This document shows, one piece after another, positions 10,005-24,932 of a stretch of DNA of 64,000 nt (positions within the stretch are counted from its first letter, which is position 1; every line of letters starts with the position of its first letter). This DNA is from Trematomus loennbergii (taxonomy: Eukaryota; Chordata; Actinopteri; Perciformes; Nototheniidae), in NCBI GenBank assembly GCA_012861695.1, contig JAAOOA010000326.1, positions 62,001 to 126,000 on the forward strand, read 5' to 3'. The notes below the pieces were generated by a model. The model did no database searches and had not been told where the DNA came from. It saw nothing but the letters and a program-made list of their open reading frames with translations. Made by a program: the position numbers and the translations under genes.

Positions 10005-11028
10005 AACCAGTGCGCTAGAATTTGAAACTACGCAGCCGAAAAAAATCTTCCCCTTCCTTCAGACTTCCTTACAGAGCCCCTCCTCCAACACACACGAACG
10101 CGCACATGACCAATGGAGAGGCGAAGTCCCTCCTCTTCCGGTTGAGCTCCATGGGACCTTATTTCGGAAAAGTTATGCATTGAAGTCAATGGAGAGAGAA
10201 AGATTATCTTCGATCCCGTTTGAACTGTGCCACGAATTACACACATGATGTTTGTGAATTTAAAAGATAATTTTACAAGTCAAAAAATTAAAATGTGTCA
10301 TAAAACTGTGAAGTAACACTTTTTTTATGTGAAACCGCTCAATGAACTACATCTCCCGTCTCGCACCACACACCAAGACGGCCGTCACGTTGGCACATTT
10401 CACTTCTTTCTTTCAGAATGAGGCGGAAAGTATTAAAAGAGGTGAAAATCACAACAAGTCTGGGCATGTTGAGAGCTGTACATACACACAAGGGGAGTGA
10501 GTCGGTTCCGTAAGAGCCAGCATGCGGGACCGGGATTCTGGGATTTGTAGTCTTTCTAGTTGCGTATTTTTCATAGTCTTATATTTCAACAGTTTTACGA
10601 CAAACTGTGACTTTTTGACATGGAAATTATTATTTAAGATTGACAAACATCATATGTGTAATTCGTGGCACAATTCAAACGGGATCGAAAGATAATCTTT
10701 CTCTCTCCATTGACTTCAATACAAACTTTTCTGAAATAAGGTCCCATGAGTCCCACCGGAAGGGGAGGGACTTCGCCTCTCTATGAGGGCATGAGATAAG
10801 TTTGTGCACAGATGGAAGGCTGACAGGCAGGTAGGCCATCCAGTTATTTTAGCCGGGCCGGCTCAGATGATTGGTCGTGCTTTTTACAGTACTACGGCTT
10901 CCACAGATGAAATGTTTTAATGTATTTATTGTCAAAGCATTTCATGTATTCATTGCTATCGGGATGTTAAGAGCATTCCATGGAATATAACAAGTGTCTC
11001 TGAAGTGAATTACCTACCCCACCTTTAA
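10005..11028. mobile_element. TTAA-flanked MITE, unit 1 (carries a nested element)
   Basis: The right end (CCTACCCCACCTTTAA, TTAA 11025-11028) and the internal sequence match the complete element at 54,896-55,283 in inverted orientation. The left end near 10,005 is decayed. TTAA target sites are characteristic of piggyBac-type elements. A second element is nested at 10,115-10,782. Confidence 0.7.
10115..10782. mobile_element. Foldback MITE with AT target duplication, unit 1
   Basis: A 668-bp element has long terminal inverted repeats of about 140 bp, starting GGAGAGGCGAAGTCCCTCC and ending with its near-complement. It is flanked by AT (10113-10114 and 10783-10784). Unit 2 (about 24,350) and the unit 5 MITE carry the uninterrupted site GACCAATGAGGG. 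Unit 4 carries the same insertion at 48,605. The open frames inside are not conserved genes. Confidence 0.85.
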
Positions 11029-11288
11029 GAGTGATTCAGAAATATAATTACAGCAGTCTTAAAAATAGATAAGTTAACAACTGAAGACTTAAAAAGGAAC
11101 AAGCTTCGACCATCAATTGAACATTGATGTCTGTTGGTTTCCCATAATACTACAAATGTTTTGTACAAAGAAATACCCACAAATATTTCTTGAGTAATAA
11201 TTGTTCCAAACTGTTCAAGTTTCTACACATTCACAAGATGGTAAACTGCCTTCCCTGCCCTCATGTCTCATGTTTACTTCTCTTTAAG

Positions 11289-11368
11289 GCCCAAACACCA
11301 TAATGATATGCATGGTCATCCTTCTCAACATTGGCCTGGCCATTCTCTTCGTACACATTTTGTCATGA
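11289..11368 (+). pseudogene. Junctophilin-like terminal coding exon (membrane anchor), unit 1
   Basis: After a TCTCTTTAAG acceptor the exon can encode the C-terminal transmembrane anchor (core ILLNIGLAILFVHILS, then TGA at 11366). This is the hallmark sequence of junctophilins, which tether the plasma membrane to the sarcoplasmic or endoplasmic reticulum. One G is missing compared with unit 2 (AAGGCCC against AAGGGCCC). The phase-0 join would therefore stop after four codons here, unless this is a homopolymer call error. Confidence 0.7.
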
Positions 11369-11484
11369 GACATGGTCCACCTCAGGTCATTCATAAACAA
11401 ATCAAATGTGATTAAAATAACACAGTATACAAACTTGAGGGAATAGGGAGTCTACTAAAATACAAATTGTGTTTTAATCTGCAG

Positions 11485-12330
11485 GTCACTCTGCAGAAGT
11501 GTTGGAGAGAGACGCCTCCTCCTCAGTTAGGACCAGAGATAAGAAAAGAAGAAGAAGAAGCCTCACGCAGATGGCCGCAGCTTTTCTAAAGGTTTTTTGC
11601 TGGTGTGACTGTGAGGCTATGTGAAGCTCCTCTCTTTCCAGAGGATTGACAAACTGAAGGACATGAACCTGATTCAGAACGTCTGAATATGATGATGTTT
11701 GCATGTTAAAGTCGGGGCTGGATGGTAGAGTATGTCCTCCGTGCTTACACTGGAGAAGCAGCGCTAAAGAAGTCACATTTTTGCAAAGAAAATGTTTTAA
11801 CCCTTCATTGGCACACACTGGCTGATTAGACCTGAACGATCATTACACTTTGTCACAAGACGTTTTTGTATTATGAAGAATGTTACTAACATACAAACTG
11901 AATATTCTCTCCACTGTGCCTTAAACTTGATTGAGACACTGCAGCAGACGTGTGAAGATTACTGGTATTATTGTTTTAATATCTGCAAGTTTCAACAGAA
12001 AACCTGCAATCCAACATTAAGCCAGTCTTTTTGTTTTCATCTTGCTGCTGCTCTGTCTCTTCAGACTCCAAAGCATGTCCAGTTACATTTCAGCTAATTG
12101 CATTTGAGACTGTGGTGTACTACACTGTGCAACTTTCTCTTTTCACTGGGATTTATATGCATTATTGTCAATTTGCGTTTGGTTTGGGAGCTGTAGAAAA
12201 GGGGGCAATAGGAAGCTTATGAGTGTCACGGTACTGTATGTTCCTGTTGGGTTTTAAATGAGAGCTGTGTATGTTTTGCAATAGAATGAGCAAACAAGAG
12301 AAAGGATTTGTTAATAAAAAAAAAACAATC
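11485..12330 (+). other. Probable junctophilin 3' UTR exon, unit 1
   Basis: A splice-acceptor-like sequence (TTTTAATCTGCAG) precedes non-coding sequence that ends with AATAAA at 12,313-12,318. The stop-containing exon at 11,289 is followed by a CAG|GT donor-like site. The reading is a 3' UTR split by an intron after the stop codon. It is inferred from splice signals only. Confidence 0.35.
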
Positions 12331-13640
12331 ACTGTATGATGTAAGTTCCTCAATTTACATCGATACACAACAGAAGGGGATGTTTTGGCCTGTGACAATT
12401 TGATGTTTTTAGTGTAGTAAACCGTCCGTTCTGATTCACAATGCCTTATTTTCAGGGCGTTTTAGTAGAGCCAGATACGTCAACTTGTGTACGCATGAGG
12501 GCACCGTGTGTGTATGAGTCTGTATTTTTGTATCATTTTGAAGTGTACATCTTTTCAGCATTCTAAATATTCTGTTGTATGATTTGTTATGTCAGAGGCA
12601 GTTGTGCAAAGCTAAATTAATTATTTCCGAAACAGTCCAATTACCTCATGATTGTGAGATGGAGAAAAACATATTGAATGGTTCTTAACTCCATGTTACG
12701 GTGAGAAGAGCACCCTCCAGATATGCTATATATCTTTGAGCCATTTAACACATTGCTTTTGAGAACGGTTTTAACATTCATTTCCTTTGCAATGAACAAA
12801 CTGGTTGGAGTTGTTGTAACGCATAAAGTGACATTTTACATTAAGTTAGCTTTAATACATTTTTTATTTGGCATGCGTTTCGGCCCAATAACTGATCATA
12901 AATGTACAAAATCCATCAACTACCAAAGAGGCAATTGAAAGTGCAATAGGAAGTATTCATTTAGGTCAGTGTATTGTAGAATCCATTTTGTTTTTCTGTT
13001 TGAATGACATTAAATATCTGCTTAATGTCAAGAAAAAGCATTTCTTTGTAACCGAACATGGTGAATGATTACAGAACTGAAAAAAAAAAAACGTTTACAA
13101 CACCTGTGAAAACAAAAAATGTTGGCTTTACATGGTTCCTAATGTATTGCTTTCAGTTTCATTCATGTTCCAGTCTGGGAACAGCAGAACTAAGTCTTCT
13201 TAAACACCACCTGTCTGCCAGCATGAGAGCCCACCCCCCCGCCTCACTACTATCCCTCCCTTGGGCCAGAGTGAATACCACACCCTATTTGAGATCAGGC
13301 CGGGGTTAGGACTCTTCTTGTCACGTAAAGCACAAATCCAATCTTAAATAAGTAAATGTAAGATATGCAAATGGTACTCTGAATCATCTGATGTTGAGAA
13401 ATAATGTAGTGATTAATCTAGCATTTAACTAGATTGCCATAACTGGTCTGTTCAGAGAAAAGAGATATACATGTTAAACACCACTGCCTCCAAGTGACTG
13501 AATTGAGCAATAGCATCTCTGTGTGAAAACATGTTTGATTGAACTGAGCAAGTGAATACATACAACCCATCTAGGCAGATAGGTCATGTTTAACAGTGTA
13601 TTTATAGACGAGAGGAAAGCATAGGTTCAGGTTCAGTCAA
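12331..13640. other. Spacer between junctophilin remnant and tubulin 3' end, unit 1
   Basis: About 1.3 kb lies between converging 3' ends. I see no gene, RNA or transposon. Unit 2 has the same stretch at 25.89-27.12 kb with a deletion of about 75 bp relative to unit 1 near 13,000-13,120. Confidence 0.5.
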
Positions 13641-13701
13641 TGAACAACTTTATTTTCTTGACATTAATAAAACAGCATGGATCAGAGATCAATGAAGCTT
13701 T

Positions 13702-16703
<3,002 letters not shown>

Positions 16704-16779
16704 TTTTCTGAAGATGTGAAGACAGAGGGTTCGATAACGAAGAGGAAAAGGCAAAGTTATCTCTCACAGCAGGGCCTGT

Positions 16780-16903
16780 ATGAGTCCAGGGTAAGAAGTA
16801 ACAGGTGTATTTTTTCTAGGCGGGGCTATTTATCTATCTTACGCGGCGCAATTGCTGCGGAATCTGATTGGATGAAAAGACAAGTGGGTCCACTTCTGAT
16901 TGG
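16780..16903 (-). promoter_or_regulatory. Alpha-tubulin core promoter, copy 1
   Basis: Read on the minus strand, two CCAAT boxes (complement of ATTGG at 16867-16871 and 16899-16903) precede a TATA-like GATAAATAG (16826-16834) followed by CCCCGCC. This would place the start of transcription near 16,800 and give a 5' UTR of about 100 bases before the ATG. Copy 2 lacks about 13 bp just upstream of the TATA-like motif. Confidence 0.6.
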
Positions 16904-17163
16904 TTGAATTCTTTAGAATTTTTTTAAAGAAACTTTATTGAGCACATGGAAAACAAGAACACTGGCTAACAAAATTCCTGTTCAAAGCGAATCACCCCAC
17001 CTAAGAACGTCAGTCCCATGGATGTACTGGGAAAACGTGGTTATTGCTGAACATTAATAAATAGTCGTCGTAGAATAATACAACACATGCATATTACTAT
17101 ACAAGAACGTTTAGCAAATAAGATAATAAGAAAAAAAGATTGGCATATTCCGACTTTTGACGT

Positions 17164-17520
17164 TCATATTTGAATTACGATAAATATATATATATTTAAG
17201 CATGGGCGTAGGAAGCATCCTCAATGTGGGTGGGACAATTTGACAGGGGGTGTGGGCAGGGCCGGCCCTTGTCTTTTGGGGGCCCTAAGCGAGCTTTGGC
17301 TTGGGGGCCCCCCTCACTCTAGCGCGTTCTCACTTCACACAACATGGAACCAACTTTTGTCTTATGATGTTAGCATAAGCACACATATTGTATAAATAAG
17401 CATGTAAACACCGTGGACCTAACATCCTCTAGGGGGTCCTCACCTCCTCTAGGGGGTCCGGGGGCATGCTCCCCCGGGAAGATTTGTTTTAAATGTTGAA
17501 GTTAAATGCATAAATCTGGT
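17164..17520. repeat. Spacer with dispersed-repeat fragments, unit 2
   Basis: Equivalent to 300-660 of unit 1: the CAGGGCCGGCCC hAT-like end at about 17,258 and the GGGGGCATGCTCCCCC block at about 17,460. No gene is present. Confidence 0.5.
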
Positions 17521-17994
17521 GCACTTTGAGAGCAAATTAGGGACTATAGATCTATGGATACATCTCTCAACAATACCCATATGAAACAGAACTGTAAACA
17601 GATTTACTTTTTCTTTATGCATATTTTACAAATCACTCCCCTTTTAAACTGTATTTGTGTGTTACTATAGTATGAGTTGGAATTATTTCATACCTGTTAT
17701 TCTCTTATTTTTTATAACTATAATGATCATATAAAAGTGTGCCTTGGAAATACTTGTTTACATAAATGATTACCAAACCGTTTGAGGTTCCTGTGGACTT
17801 GAACATTTCTCCAGTTATTTTAGTTTGTGCTGCTGTTGGGGACAGAGTTATTTCAAAACAAGGATTTTTTATTTGAAGTTGGGACTTTTGGTCTTTGGGA
17901 GTCACTCCAGTTAGACAGAAGTGAACACTGTTCAAAAGGAAGCTGAGCACCCATGAGTTTAGTGTGGCTTTTATACATTTAGATTTACAATGTT

Positions 17995-18164
<170 letters not shown>

Positions 18165-18260
18165 CGTCCTCAGTGAAGTGTAGCTTCCAGCTGCAGCAGT
18201 CAGCTCAGTTCCTGTTCAGTCTGACTGAGGGAGGTTTTTGTACGACGCTTTTTCACTGTG

Positions 18261-18732
18261 TGAACACATACTGACTGTTGGGGTAATGGAGACTCTGGCA
18301 GTAGTAAACTGCTGCATCATCAGTCTGGACTCCACTGATGGTCAGAGTGAAGTCAGAGTTTGATCCACTGCCTGTAAAACGGTCTGAAATCCCTGATACT
18401 CGAGTGCTAGTATAATAATGAGCAGTTTAGGAGTTCCTCCATCTCTCTGTTGGTACCAGGCTAAACGGTTCCCATTATTAACCTTCGACTGGTCGTACAT
18501 GTGATGGAGACGGAGCGTCCCGGAGCAGAGCTCACTGCTCCAGACTGAGTCACTGTGTACTGGCCTCTGGACTCTGAGGATACAGAGACAAAGACATAAA
18601 GCAGCGTCATGGTTTTGTCCGCTTCATTTCAGAGGGACGGATGTTCACAGAGGAGAGGAGTTTGATTCTCTGGACTTTACCTGTGAAGCAGCAGCAGAGG
18701 AGAGTCCAGATGAGGACGCAGATCAAAGTCAT
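18261..18732 (-). pseudogene. IgL V segment, cluster 2 (CDR1/CDR2 frameshifts)
   Basis: Leader exon 18681-18732 is intact. The V exon is 18261-18573. The 12-RSS has heptamer 18254-18260 and nonamer 18233-18241. FR1 is in frame (ESRGQYTVTQ). CDR1 has a codon-sized insertion shared in kind with cluster 4, but one base of CAGAAG is missing, so the frame is lost. CDR2 is one base short (about 18,410). In its own frame CDR3 reads [13 protein letters not shown]. As assembled the V cannot encode a full domain. Frameworks are otherwise almost identical to the open V of cluster 3. Confidence 0.8.
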
Positions 18733-18811
18733 GTTCTTGATGAGGAGGATTTCTGTGGCTTCTGTTGTCATGAAGGACAGCTGTCAGTCATCCAGTGCTC
18801 AACTCTCAGGA

Positions 18812-18858
18812 CTATAAAGTGTCCCAGAGCACTGGAGCATGGTGCTGCTGATGCAAAG
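18812..18858 (-). promoter_or_regulatory. VL promoter, cluster 2
   Basis: Octamer-like CTTTGCAT (18851-18858) and TATA-like CTTTATAG (18812-18819), same spacing as in the other clusters. Confidence 0.6.
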
Positions 18859-19519
18859 TGTCTCTCTATGGAAATGCTCTGACTCCAACAGGGACCTGGA
18901 TTACTCTGATGATGCTGTTTATCAATGGATCCATCTCTCTGTCAGAGGATTGATCAGGAATGGGTCAGCGCTCACTTGTATGAGGCTTTAAGTTCAATGG
19001 ACACATTTTCTTAGAGTTCATTTTATTAAAAAGCTCAAATTCATAACTCCTAATAATCAATACCACCTAGGAAAAACAAAATGGAGATTTATTATTGATC
19101 CTGATGGAAAAGCAAACATGTATTTATGGAAATGAGGCACATTCGGAAGTATAACATGTATAGCTTTTATTAGACGTTCATTGTTTCATTTAAGTAATCA
19201 ATTACTTTGATGTTTAAAAGTTGATAAAATCATGAAACTAAACATCTTTTGTGAACAATTCGTATTCAAAAGAAGAATCTTCATTAAAACTGAAGAGATA
19301 AGTAGATATTTGTTTTAAATGTTTAAAAGGTTCAATAGAGAAACAGTAGATACTTTTCCATAGTGTGTGAATCTGTTTCAAACATTTGAAGCAGTAATTA
19401 TATCAAGTGGGTAAACTGTGGATGTGTTTGGTGAGTTTGTTTGTGTCAAAGTCAGAGAGCCGTGTCTCTCTACAGTGAGAGGTTTTTGTACGGCGGCTCA
19501 ATGACTTTGTATCACTGTG

Positions 19520-19557
19520 GTACACGTTCGGTGGAGGAACCAGACTGGATGTTGGAA
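19520..19557 (+). CDS. IgL J1 segment, cluster 2
   Basis: Encodes [12 protein letters not shown] with a GTAAGT donor. The 23-RSS has nonamer 19481-19489, spacer 19490-19512 and heptamer 19513-19519. Intact, identical in sequence to cluster 1 J1. Confidence 0.93.
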
Positions 19558-19880
19558 GTAAGTCAAATGTTAATTCATAAGAGCAATTTCTCTTCTGTTG
19601 TACTTATTATTCAGCGTACGGAGAAATAGTTACCTCTCCATGTCATTGTATACATACTTATCAAATATTCTGAACTAAGAGGCTAACTTTACTCCAGCAA
19701 AAGACCTTTAAATGTTTTTATGGAACTTTGAACACAGAATAATTCATTATTTCCACCTTTAATGGTGAAGTAGCTTCTCGAGGGCTGGTAGGTTTAGTTC
19801 AGTGAGTCAAAGTCAGAGAGCCGTGTCTCTCTACAGTGAGAGCTTTTTGTACGGCGGCTCAATGACTTTGTATCACTGTG

Positions 19881-19918
19881 GTGGACTTTTGGTGGAGGAA
19901 CCAGACTGGATGTTGGAA
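19881..19918 (+). CDS. IgL J2 segment, cluster 2
   Basis: Encodes [12 protein letters not shown] with a GTAAGT donor. The 23-RSS has nonamer GCTTTTTGT 19842-19850, spacer 19851-19873 and heptamer 19874-19880. Intact. Confidence 0.92.
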
Positions 19919-20486
19919 GTAAGTTTCTGCACAAAAACTAAATATGATGTTAAGAGACGTTTTAAATTCTGTGTTAGAGTGTTTGAGAGATAGATTTATA
20001 TTATTTTAATTGTAATGTTTAGATAGTATTAGTATTCATGTCTTTATTTCTCTTCATCATTGAGACCAAGTCAGAGCAGCTTTTCTTGAAATGTCTTTAT
20101 ACATTCCCAACATGCTGTCATTTAAACAGCTTCAAATGTGAAATGATGACATTTTTCATTAACTTATTTGAAATTGTCTATCTCGGTTCTCCTCTCTGTT
20201 CTCAAATAAATTACAGACAGTTTTTAAATACAGTTGAACGGAGTAAAGATAACGATGGATATTAAAAAATGTGTTGAATTCTTTCAGACATTATTTTAAA
20301 GTTTGTAAAACTGGGTAGTGATTGAGATTCACATTAAGCACAGCTGATTGCTCCGTTTCCTGTATTTGTTCATTTATCCACCAAATAATTTAATAATGTT
20401 TGTAGAGTTCAGGTTTTGGATGATTTTGATAACTACTACTTAAAATATGTCCTAATGTTGTACTTCTATTGTAGTCTGACATATTT

Positions 20487-20660
20487 CAGGTGACTCTGTA
20501 GGAAGTGTCTCTGTGCTGATTTGCATGAGAGGCTTCTTAAAGGGAAGTGAAACAATGTGTGAGTGAGAGACTGATGGAGCAGAACCAACATCTGACAGAA
20601 ACTCCTTAAAGGACAAGCGCTCTCACAGTAAAGGTGTCCCAGTGTCTGCTGGTTGATTGA
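20487..20660 (+). promoter_or_regulatory. Enhancer-like motif cluster in J-C intron, cluster 2
   Basis: CAGGTG E-box 20487-20492, octamer ATTTGCAT 20519-20526, Ets/IRF composite GGAAGTGAAA 20543-20552, then further E-boxes. The order and spacing match cluster 1. Confidence 0.65.
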
Positions 20661-20704
20661 CAGCTGTGTGCTCCCTGTCCTCTAATCTGATTGGTGTCTC
20701 CTAG

Positions 20705-21033
20705 GTGATGTCCGTCCCACCCTGACGGTGCTGGCCCCCTCCACAGAAGAGCTGCAGCAGGGGAAGGCCACGCTCATGTGCCTGGCCAACAAGGGCTTCC
20801 CCTCAGACTGGAGTCTGGCCTGGAAGGTGGACGGCAGCAGCAGCAGCAGCAGCTGGGAGGAGAGCAGGAGCCCCGGGGTGCTGGAGAAGGACGCCCACTA
20901 CAGCTGGAGCAGCACCCTGAGGTTCTCTGCAGACCAGTGGAGGAAGGTGGGCTCTGTGACCTGTGAGGCCACCCAGGGCTCCCAGACTGCGCTCTCAGAG
21001 ACACTGAGGAGAGACCAGTGTTCCCAGTCCTGA
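20705..21033 (+). CDS. IgL constant domain (CL), cluster 2, six-Ser variant
   Basis: Same C1-set domain and splice phase as cluster 1, open to TGA at 21033. The AGC run after KVDG encodes six Ser instead of three, giving about 109 residues. Both intradomain Cys and the terminal RRDQCSQS are present. The poly(A) signal AATAAA is at 21155-21160. The extra residues lie in a surface loop, so folding is probably tolerated. Confidence 0.95.
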
Positions 21034-21179
21034 GCTGACTCACTGGGACTCTGCTTTCTCTCTCACACTGCTCTCAGTCTGCTCTCTGGCTCTCAGGACA
21101 TGTTTCAACATCAACCTGTTTCTGCTTGTGTCGATGGTTTCAACATTTTAAAACAATAAAGATGAATGTGTGTATTATA

Positions 21180-21825
21180 AAATGAGTTTTGATTCCCTTT
21201 CTCTGAGATATTATATATAAAAGGAACCTTATTCACATTCATTCACAAAAGTCACAACATTAACAAGTCAATATTTCACATATTACTTTTTAATGATATT
21301 AAGGGTTTGGATATACTTCTGGATTCCTCCTAGTTTTATTTTTGTTAATCAAGATTTGTACCAATATCAATAGTATCAACATTTCAATGGTAAACCACAC
21401 AGCTCTCTCTTATCACTGATGTTTAAGTAAATCCATGTGTGATGTCCGTGTGTTGTTAACCTTTACTTTAATCAACATTCTTAATTAGAATAAGAAATCC
21501 AGGATAAGAAATAAAAAGCAGGATATCATCTGCATAAAGTTATATAACAAGAATCTAAATTGAGATGTACCTTAAATAGTATTTAATGGACACAGTAAAG
21601 CTCCACCAAAGAACTTGAGACCAGAGAGAGGGTACCACAGTCTCTGTCTCTGCTGTCTGTTTGCAGAATCAATCAATTCAACGATTTGTTGCTGATTGAT
21701 TCAAAACTGATATTATATGAAAACAAGGACCTATTTAGCACCTTAGTTGTGTGGAAGCCTTTTATAAGAATGAAATGGCTCATATGTTTCTTTGTCACAT
21801 ATAACAGTACATCCTGATTATTATT
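21180..21825. other. Spacer 3' of C, cluster 2
   Basis: Homologous to 4,300-4,930 of unit 1. It ends abruptly at about 21,822, where it joins the tandem-repeat block. The LINE-type tail and 0.9 kb present in units 1 and 3-5 are deleted here. No gene. Confidence 0.5.
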
Positions 21826-21827
21826 AC

Positions 21828-22225
21828 CGTAGATGTTTTCACGGCTGGACTGTTAGCACACATGTGAAGTTTGAGCACTTTTTGAACATTTTCATAGGAG
21901 TTATAGCGAAATCATGTTTTATGGCGAGGGATGCGTTTCCATGGAAACAGCCTATGGTGAGATCTCAGATTTGGCGTAGAGCTGTTGAGGCATGGACCGG
22001 TGATATACAAGCGAAGTTTGGGGAGGATCGGACCGTGTCCATTGGAGTTACAGCGACATCGTGTTTCATGGCGAGCATTGTGTTGCCATGGCAACGGCAT
22101 TTGAAGAAATCTCAAAACTGTCTCGTAGATGTCTTCACGGCTGGACTGTTAGCACACATGTGAATTGTGAGCACTTTTGAACATTTTCATAGGAGTTAAA
22201 GGGACATCGTGTTTTATGGCGAGGG
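21828..22225. repeat. Diverged tandem repeat (CATGGCAACGGCAT family), unit 2
   Basis: This is the shortest copy of the spacer repeat, with fewer than three periods and no (AG)n tail. The loss of the tail and of the upstream 0.9 kb suggests a deletion within the repeat. Confidence 0.7.
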
Positions 22226-23140
22226 TGAACTCTTACATGTGAACGTTTTGTGGAAGAACGATAACAGATATCTGTGAAATTTCAAATGTGAAGCATGTCA
22301 AGGAAGTTGAGTATCTGAAGTGTAATTTGTGTACTTTCGGGTTAATAATGTGGCCTTTTTGGCAGTTTAACTAAAGGTGTGCGGCTGCTGCTGTGAGGAA
22401 ATATCTGCCTGAAATTACAATGGGCTTTAATGGAGACATGTTGAATGTTTTTGTCACTTCATGCCCTCAAGAGGCATTTTGTTTAATTATTTTGCTTAAT
22501 TATTTGTCATTTTTCAAGCTATGAGATGTTTTCCTACGTTTGTCATGAAAATGATGTCTCAGGAATGTAGGGTTTGGGAATTATGGCAGTTTTAAAAAAA
22601 AATATGAAGGCATATTTCAAGATTTCTTACCCTCTAGCTGTGACATCACGCACTCTAGTTAATGTTAAAATCTGAAGAAAACCTCTTTAACAAGGTCTGA
22701 ACAATGTTTAATATCTCTAAAAGTAAGAATCAGATTTAAAAGTTGTGTTACACGAATAATGTCAGAAAGATGTGTAACATTTTAAAGTTGGAATGAGGTT
22801 TCTAAGTGAAAGTATGAATGAAAGTTAGCAGTTGAAGTCGCATGAAGATTTGTTGAAGTCTGAAGAATTTCTCCATTGACTTCAATGGTTAAAAATGGAT
22901 GTATTATGGGATGTATCTCTGGAATTATGAAAGTTATGAATGATAAAAGTAATAGCAGTCGATTCCCGACCGAGCTGAACGTTTTGATGTTTGAACGGAG
23001 TTTCTGCGATGTTGAAGACGGACAAAATAATTGGACGGAATAATAATAAACTTTTCGTCCGTAGCATAACATATAGTTGGAATGCTGTATCAGCATTCCC
23101 ACTAAAATATTCAGAAAATTGCAAGTTGTTCTCAGGAAGG
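22226..23140. other. AT-rich spacer, unit 2
   Basis: Collinear with 6,870-7,745 of unit 1. No gene supported. Confidence 0.5.
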
Positions 23141-23145
23141 AGAGC

Positions 23146-23316
23146 TCAACTATGCAGCAGTGAGTTCTCTGCAGCCAGAGGTGAGGCGTTGAAAAGTGTT
23201 ATTGCAGAAGGCAGGAATGGTTTCCTTTCCCTCTCTGTGTGACAGCGGAGCAGTCGGTTGGAGAAGGAGCTCCTGCCTGTCCAGCTGCAGGTGGAGAGGG
23301 TGGGGGGTTATCCAAG
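23146..23316 (-). mobile_element. LINE ORF2 C-terminal fragment, unit 2
   Basis: Same minus-strand LINE 3' piece as in unit 1, with the same abrupt junction to the junctophilin exon at TATCCAAGATG. Confidence 0.65.
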
Positions 23317-23551
23317 ATGCAGGCCGGCCAGCAGAGCAGAGACAACGCCGTTACCGAAACGACAGCCGAGCCCAGCTCCGTCCCCAAAACCTACACCGAC
23401 TCCTGAACCTAAACCAGCACCAACGCCAGTGGAGGCCGAAGCCATCGTGGCCAAACCAGCTGCGAAGGTGGAGCCCAAAGCAGAATCCAGACAGAAGGCC
23501 ATGGCGTTGAGCCGGAGTCCTGAAGTGCCTGCTGAGTCTTTAGAGCTGGAG
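23317..23551 (+). pseudogene. Junctophilin-like penultimate exon, unit 2 (5'-truncated, frame open)
   Basis: An open frame encodes RPASRAETTPLPKRQPSPAP and then the Pro/Ala/Lys-rich region to ESLELE at a GTAAGA donor (phase 0). It can be spliced in frame to the anchor exon at 24,852. The last codon is GAG (Glu) where units 1 and 4 have CAG (Gln). The 5' end is cut by the LINE junction and the MORN-repeat part of junctophilin is missing. No promoter is visible, so a functional product is unlikely. Confidence 0.65.
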
Positions 23552-24241
23552 GTAAGACAGCTGATAAACACAATGACACACATTTGATTATTTAGTCATT
23601 TTAGCTTCGACTACCGAGTCAGCAATTGTAGTCAATCCAACACATTGGTCAACACAAATATGCCAAAAAACGATTGGACATGTTGCCATTTAGTTTTCTA
23701 CTGACATTCATGATCCCCCGCAGATAAATCCTAGTCAATTTGACGATCCTCAATCTTGTCCTTTAGCACCACCACTAGGTTCACGTCGGTGGTTTGAAGT
23801 AAAATATGTGGATTCATGATTGGAGAATTCGTATGATATTTACAAGATGAATTCAAATTACTTTGGTCTTTCCTTAACGTTCCCCTAACACATAATTGGA
23901 CTGTAAAACTAATTAAATTCCTGTACACACACAACTGTTCAGTGTGCAGTGCTGATAAGCAAATGTTAGCATGCTAGCTAAATAGAGATGCCACATTATA
24001 ACTGCCAAGTGAAAAAAGTGCATCTCCCAAAATGTAGAAGTATTAGGTTATAAATGACCTCTGCTTAATCACAAGATGTGAAAATATTCAAGATAAATCC
24101 AGATTTCTACTCTTTTAGGAAACTAAGGAACAAGCAGTTGGACCATAAAGTCTTCCCTTAACTCATATTTAATAGAGAGTGCAACAGATGAAATATGTTA
24201 AATGTAAAACTACAGGAATACAGCCAGAGGATCTCATTACT

Positions 24242-24591
24242 CAACCAGTGCGCTAGAATTTGAAACTACGCAGCCAAAAAAATCTGCCCCTTCCTTCAGA
24301 CTTCCTTACAGAGCCCCTCCTCCAACACACACAAACGCGCACATGACCAATGAGGGCACGAGATAAGTTTGTGCACAGATGGAAGGCTGACAGGCAGGTA
24401 GGCCATCCAGTTATTTTAGCCGGGCCGGCTCAGATGATTGGTCGTGCTTTTTACGCGCCACGGCTTCCGCAGATGAAATGTTTTAATGTATTTATGTCAA
24501 AGCATTTAATGTATTCATTGCTATCGGGATGTTAAGAGCATTCCATGGAATAAACAAGTGTTTCTGAAGTGAATTACCTACCCACCTTTAA
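24242..24591. mobile_element. TTAA-flanked MITE, unit 2 (no nested element)
   Basis: Same element as 10,005-11,028 in unit 1, but with the uninterrupted site CATGACCAATGAGGGCAC at about 24,343-24,360, so it is about 670 bp shorter. The right end CCACCTTTAA carries TTAA at 24588-24591. Confidence 0.7.
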
Positions 24592-24851
24592 GAGTGATTC
24601 AGAAATATAATTACAGCAGTCTTAAAAATAGATAAGTTAACAACTAAAGACTTAAAAAGGAACAAGCTTCGACCATCAATTGAACATTGATGTCTGTTGG
24701 TTTCCCATAATACTACAAATGTTTTGTACAAAGAAATACCCACAAATATTTCTTGAGTAATAATTGTTCCAAACTGTTCAAGTTTCTACACATTCACAAG
24801 ATGGTAAACTGCCTTCCCTGCCCTCATGTCTCATGTTTACTTCTCTTTAAG

Positions 24852-24932
24852 GGCCCAAACACCATAATGATATGCATGGTCATCCTTCTCAACATTGGCC
24901 TGGCCATTCTCTTCGTACACATTTTGTCATGA
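24852..24932 (+). pseudogene. Junctophilin-like terminal exon (membrane anchor), unit 2, intact
   Basis: The exon encodes GPNTIMICMV followed by ILLNIGLAILFVHILS and TGA, 26 residues forming one transmembrane helix. The LLNIGLAILFVH core is diagnostic of the junctophilin C-terminus (the jph2 type is the closest I can recall). The acceptor TTTAAG and phase 0 match the donor at 23,551. This copy has no lesion, but the gene upstream of the penultimate exon is absent, hence pseudogene. Confidence 0.75.
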
